Shown here: piece after piece, positions 63,681-64,000 of the stretch | Layout of the letters: each line of letters opens with the position of its first letter | How positions within the stretch are numbered: position 1 is the first letter of the stretch | Source: Marinifilum sp. N1E240 | Lineage (GTDB): Bacteria > Bacteroidota > Bacteroidia > Bacteroidales > Marinifilaceae | NCBI RefSeq assembly: GCF_009295825.1 | Contig: NZ_WHKF01000005.1 | Location: forward strand, 207,451 to 271,450 | Length of the DNA stretch: 64,000 nucleotides | Direction of reading: 5' to 3' | Notes under the pieces: generated by a model | Told to the model about the DNA's origin: nothing | What the model saw: the letters and a program-made list of their open reading frames with translations, nothing else | Databases searched by the model: none | Program-made: the position numbers and the translations under genes

Positions 63681-63713
63681 TTAGGATTTAGAAATAAAAA
63701 TTCTTTATCTTTG
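63681..63713 (+). promoter_or_regulatory. rRNA promoter P4
   Basis: TTAGG (63681-63685), 20 bases, then TATCTTTG (63706-63713), followed by CACTCGCTTTT. It is the promoter nearest to 16S rRNA. Confidence 0.78.
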
Positions 63714-63761
63714 CACTCGCTTTTCCGCTCAGATTTTCTGGGTAATTAAAAGGGAAAAACA

Positions 63762-63782
63762 GAACGATACGTTCTTTGAAAA
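63762..63782 (+). promoter_or_regulatory. rRNA leader hairpin and boxA-like antitermination site
   Basis: A small hairpin GAACG-ATA-CGTTC is followed directly by TTCTTTGAAAA, similar to boxA of rRNA leaders. NusA and partner Nus factors would act here. Confidence 0.55.
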
Positions 63783-63887
63783 TATTGAAAACGAAAAAGT
63801 TAGGTAAATACAAGAATAATACCTTGTCAATTAGAATTTACGAAAACTTTGATACATCCAACGAGCAGAATTATTAAAAACTTTTAT

Positions 63888-64000
63888 ACAACGAAGAGTT
63901 TGATCCTGGCTCAGGATGAACGCTAGCGACAGGCCTAACACATGCAAGTCGAGGGGTAACATTTCAGCTTGCTGAAGATGACGACCGGCGCACGGGTGAG
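63888..64000 (+). rRNA. rrs: 16S ribosomal RNA, 5' end (continues beyond the window)
   Basis: AGAGTTTGATCCTGGCTCAG at 63895 is the universal 16S 5' region. GATGAACGCTAGCGACAGGC and CTAACACATGCAAGTCGAG follow, typical of Bacteroidota. I place the mature 5' end at about 63888 by analogy with E. coli numbering. Only about 113 bases are in the window. Confidence 0.97.

Overview
The window is a low-GC stretch of a Bacteroidota chromosome. It most resembles the marine, gliding, Bacteroidales/Marinilabiliales-like lineages. The evidence is a SprA (type IX secretion) gene of about 2,500 codons between ruvA and gcvH, an LpxC-FabZ fusion, DUF4837 and GSCFA proteins, promoters of the TTTG-N19-TAnnTTTG type, and a 16S rRNA 5' end reading GATGAACGCTAGCGACAGGC. 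The genus is inference.

Layout. 1-1775: a truncated exported phosphatase, a DUF4268 protein and three tandem initiator tRNAs. 1848-20314: housekeeping genes on the plus strand, namely M23 peptidase, dxr, rseP, tatA, an MltD-like transglycosylase, a DUF4837 lipoprotein, a small conserved protein, M17 aminopeptidase, pdxA, ruvA, sprA and gcvH. 20318-27790: minus-strand genes, with an ECF sigma / membrane anti-sigma candidate / exported-protein operon and the rimP-nusA-infB operon. 28035-32844: an HD hydrolase, then lipid A genes lpxD, lpxC-fabZ and lpxA. 32991-33750: a frameshifted RAYT-type transposase set among small palindromes. 33866-34912: thiL.

35028-53733 is the accessory heart of the window, with every gene on the minus strand. 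It holds two short peptide genes with double-glycine-type leaders, neither previously obvious because of their size (49529-49696 and 51753-51890). It also has a C39-peptidase ABC exporter, a MacA/HlyD-like adaptor, a MacB/FtsX-like permease without its own ATPase, two membrane-anchored thioredoxin-like proteins each paired with a ~5-TM protein of a shared family, two related small HTH proteins, and six paralogous exported proteins with a carboxypeptidase-regulatory-like domain and a shared C-terminal FWxNY signature. Each peptide gene lies directly upstream of one of these six paralogs, separated by a strong hairpin. I read this as a peptide production/export system (bacteriocin-like or signalling) with disulfide-bonded products; the biological output is unknown. 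Two repetitive non-coding elements (a MITE-like palindrome and a 21-bp degenerate repeat) lie inside the region.

54370-60228: a complete sufBCDSE operon plus a SufT/DUF59 gene. 60333-63172: queG, an alpha/beta hydrolase and a GSCFA protein. 63284-64000: four tandem rRNA promoters with a common architecture, an antitermination-like leader and the first ~110 bases of 16S rRNA.
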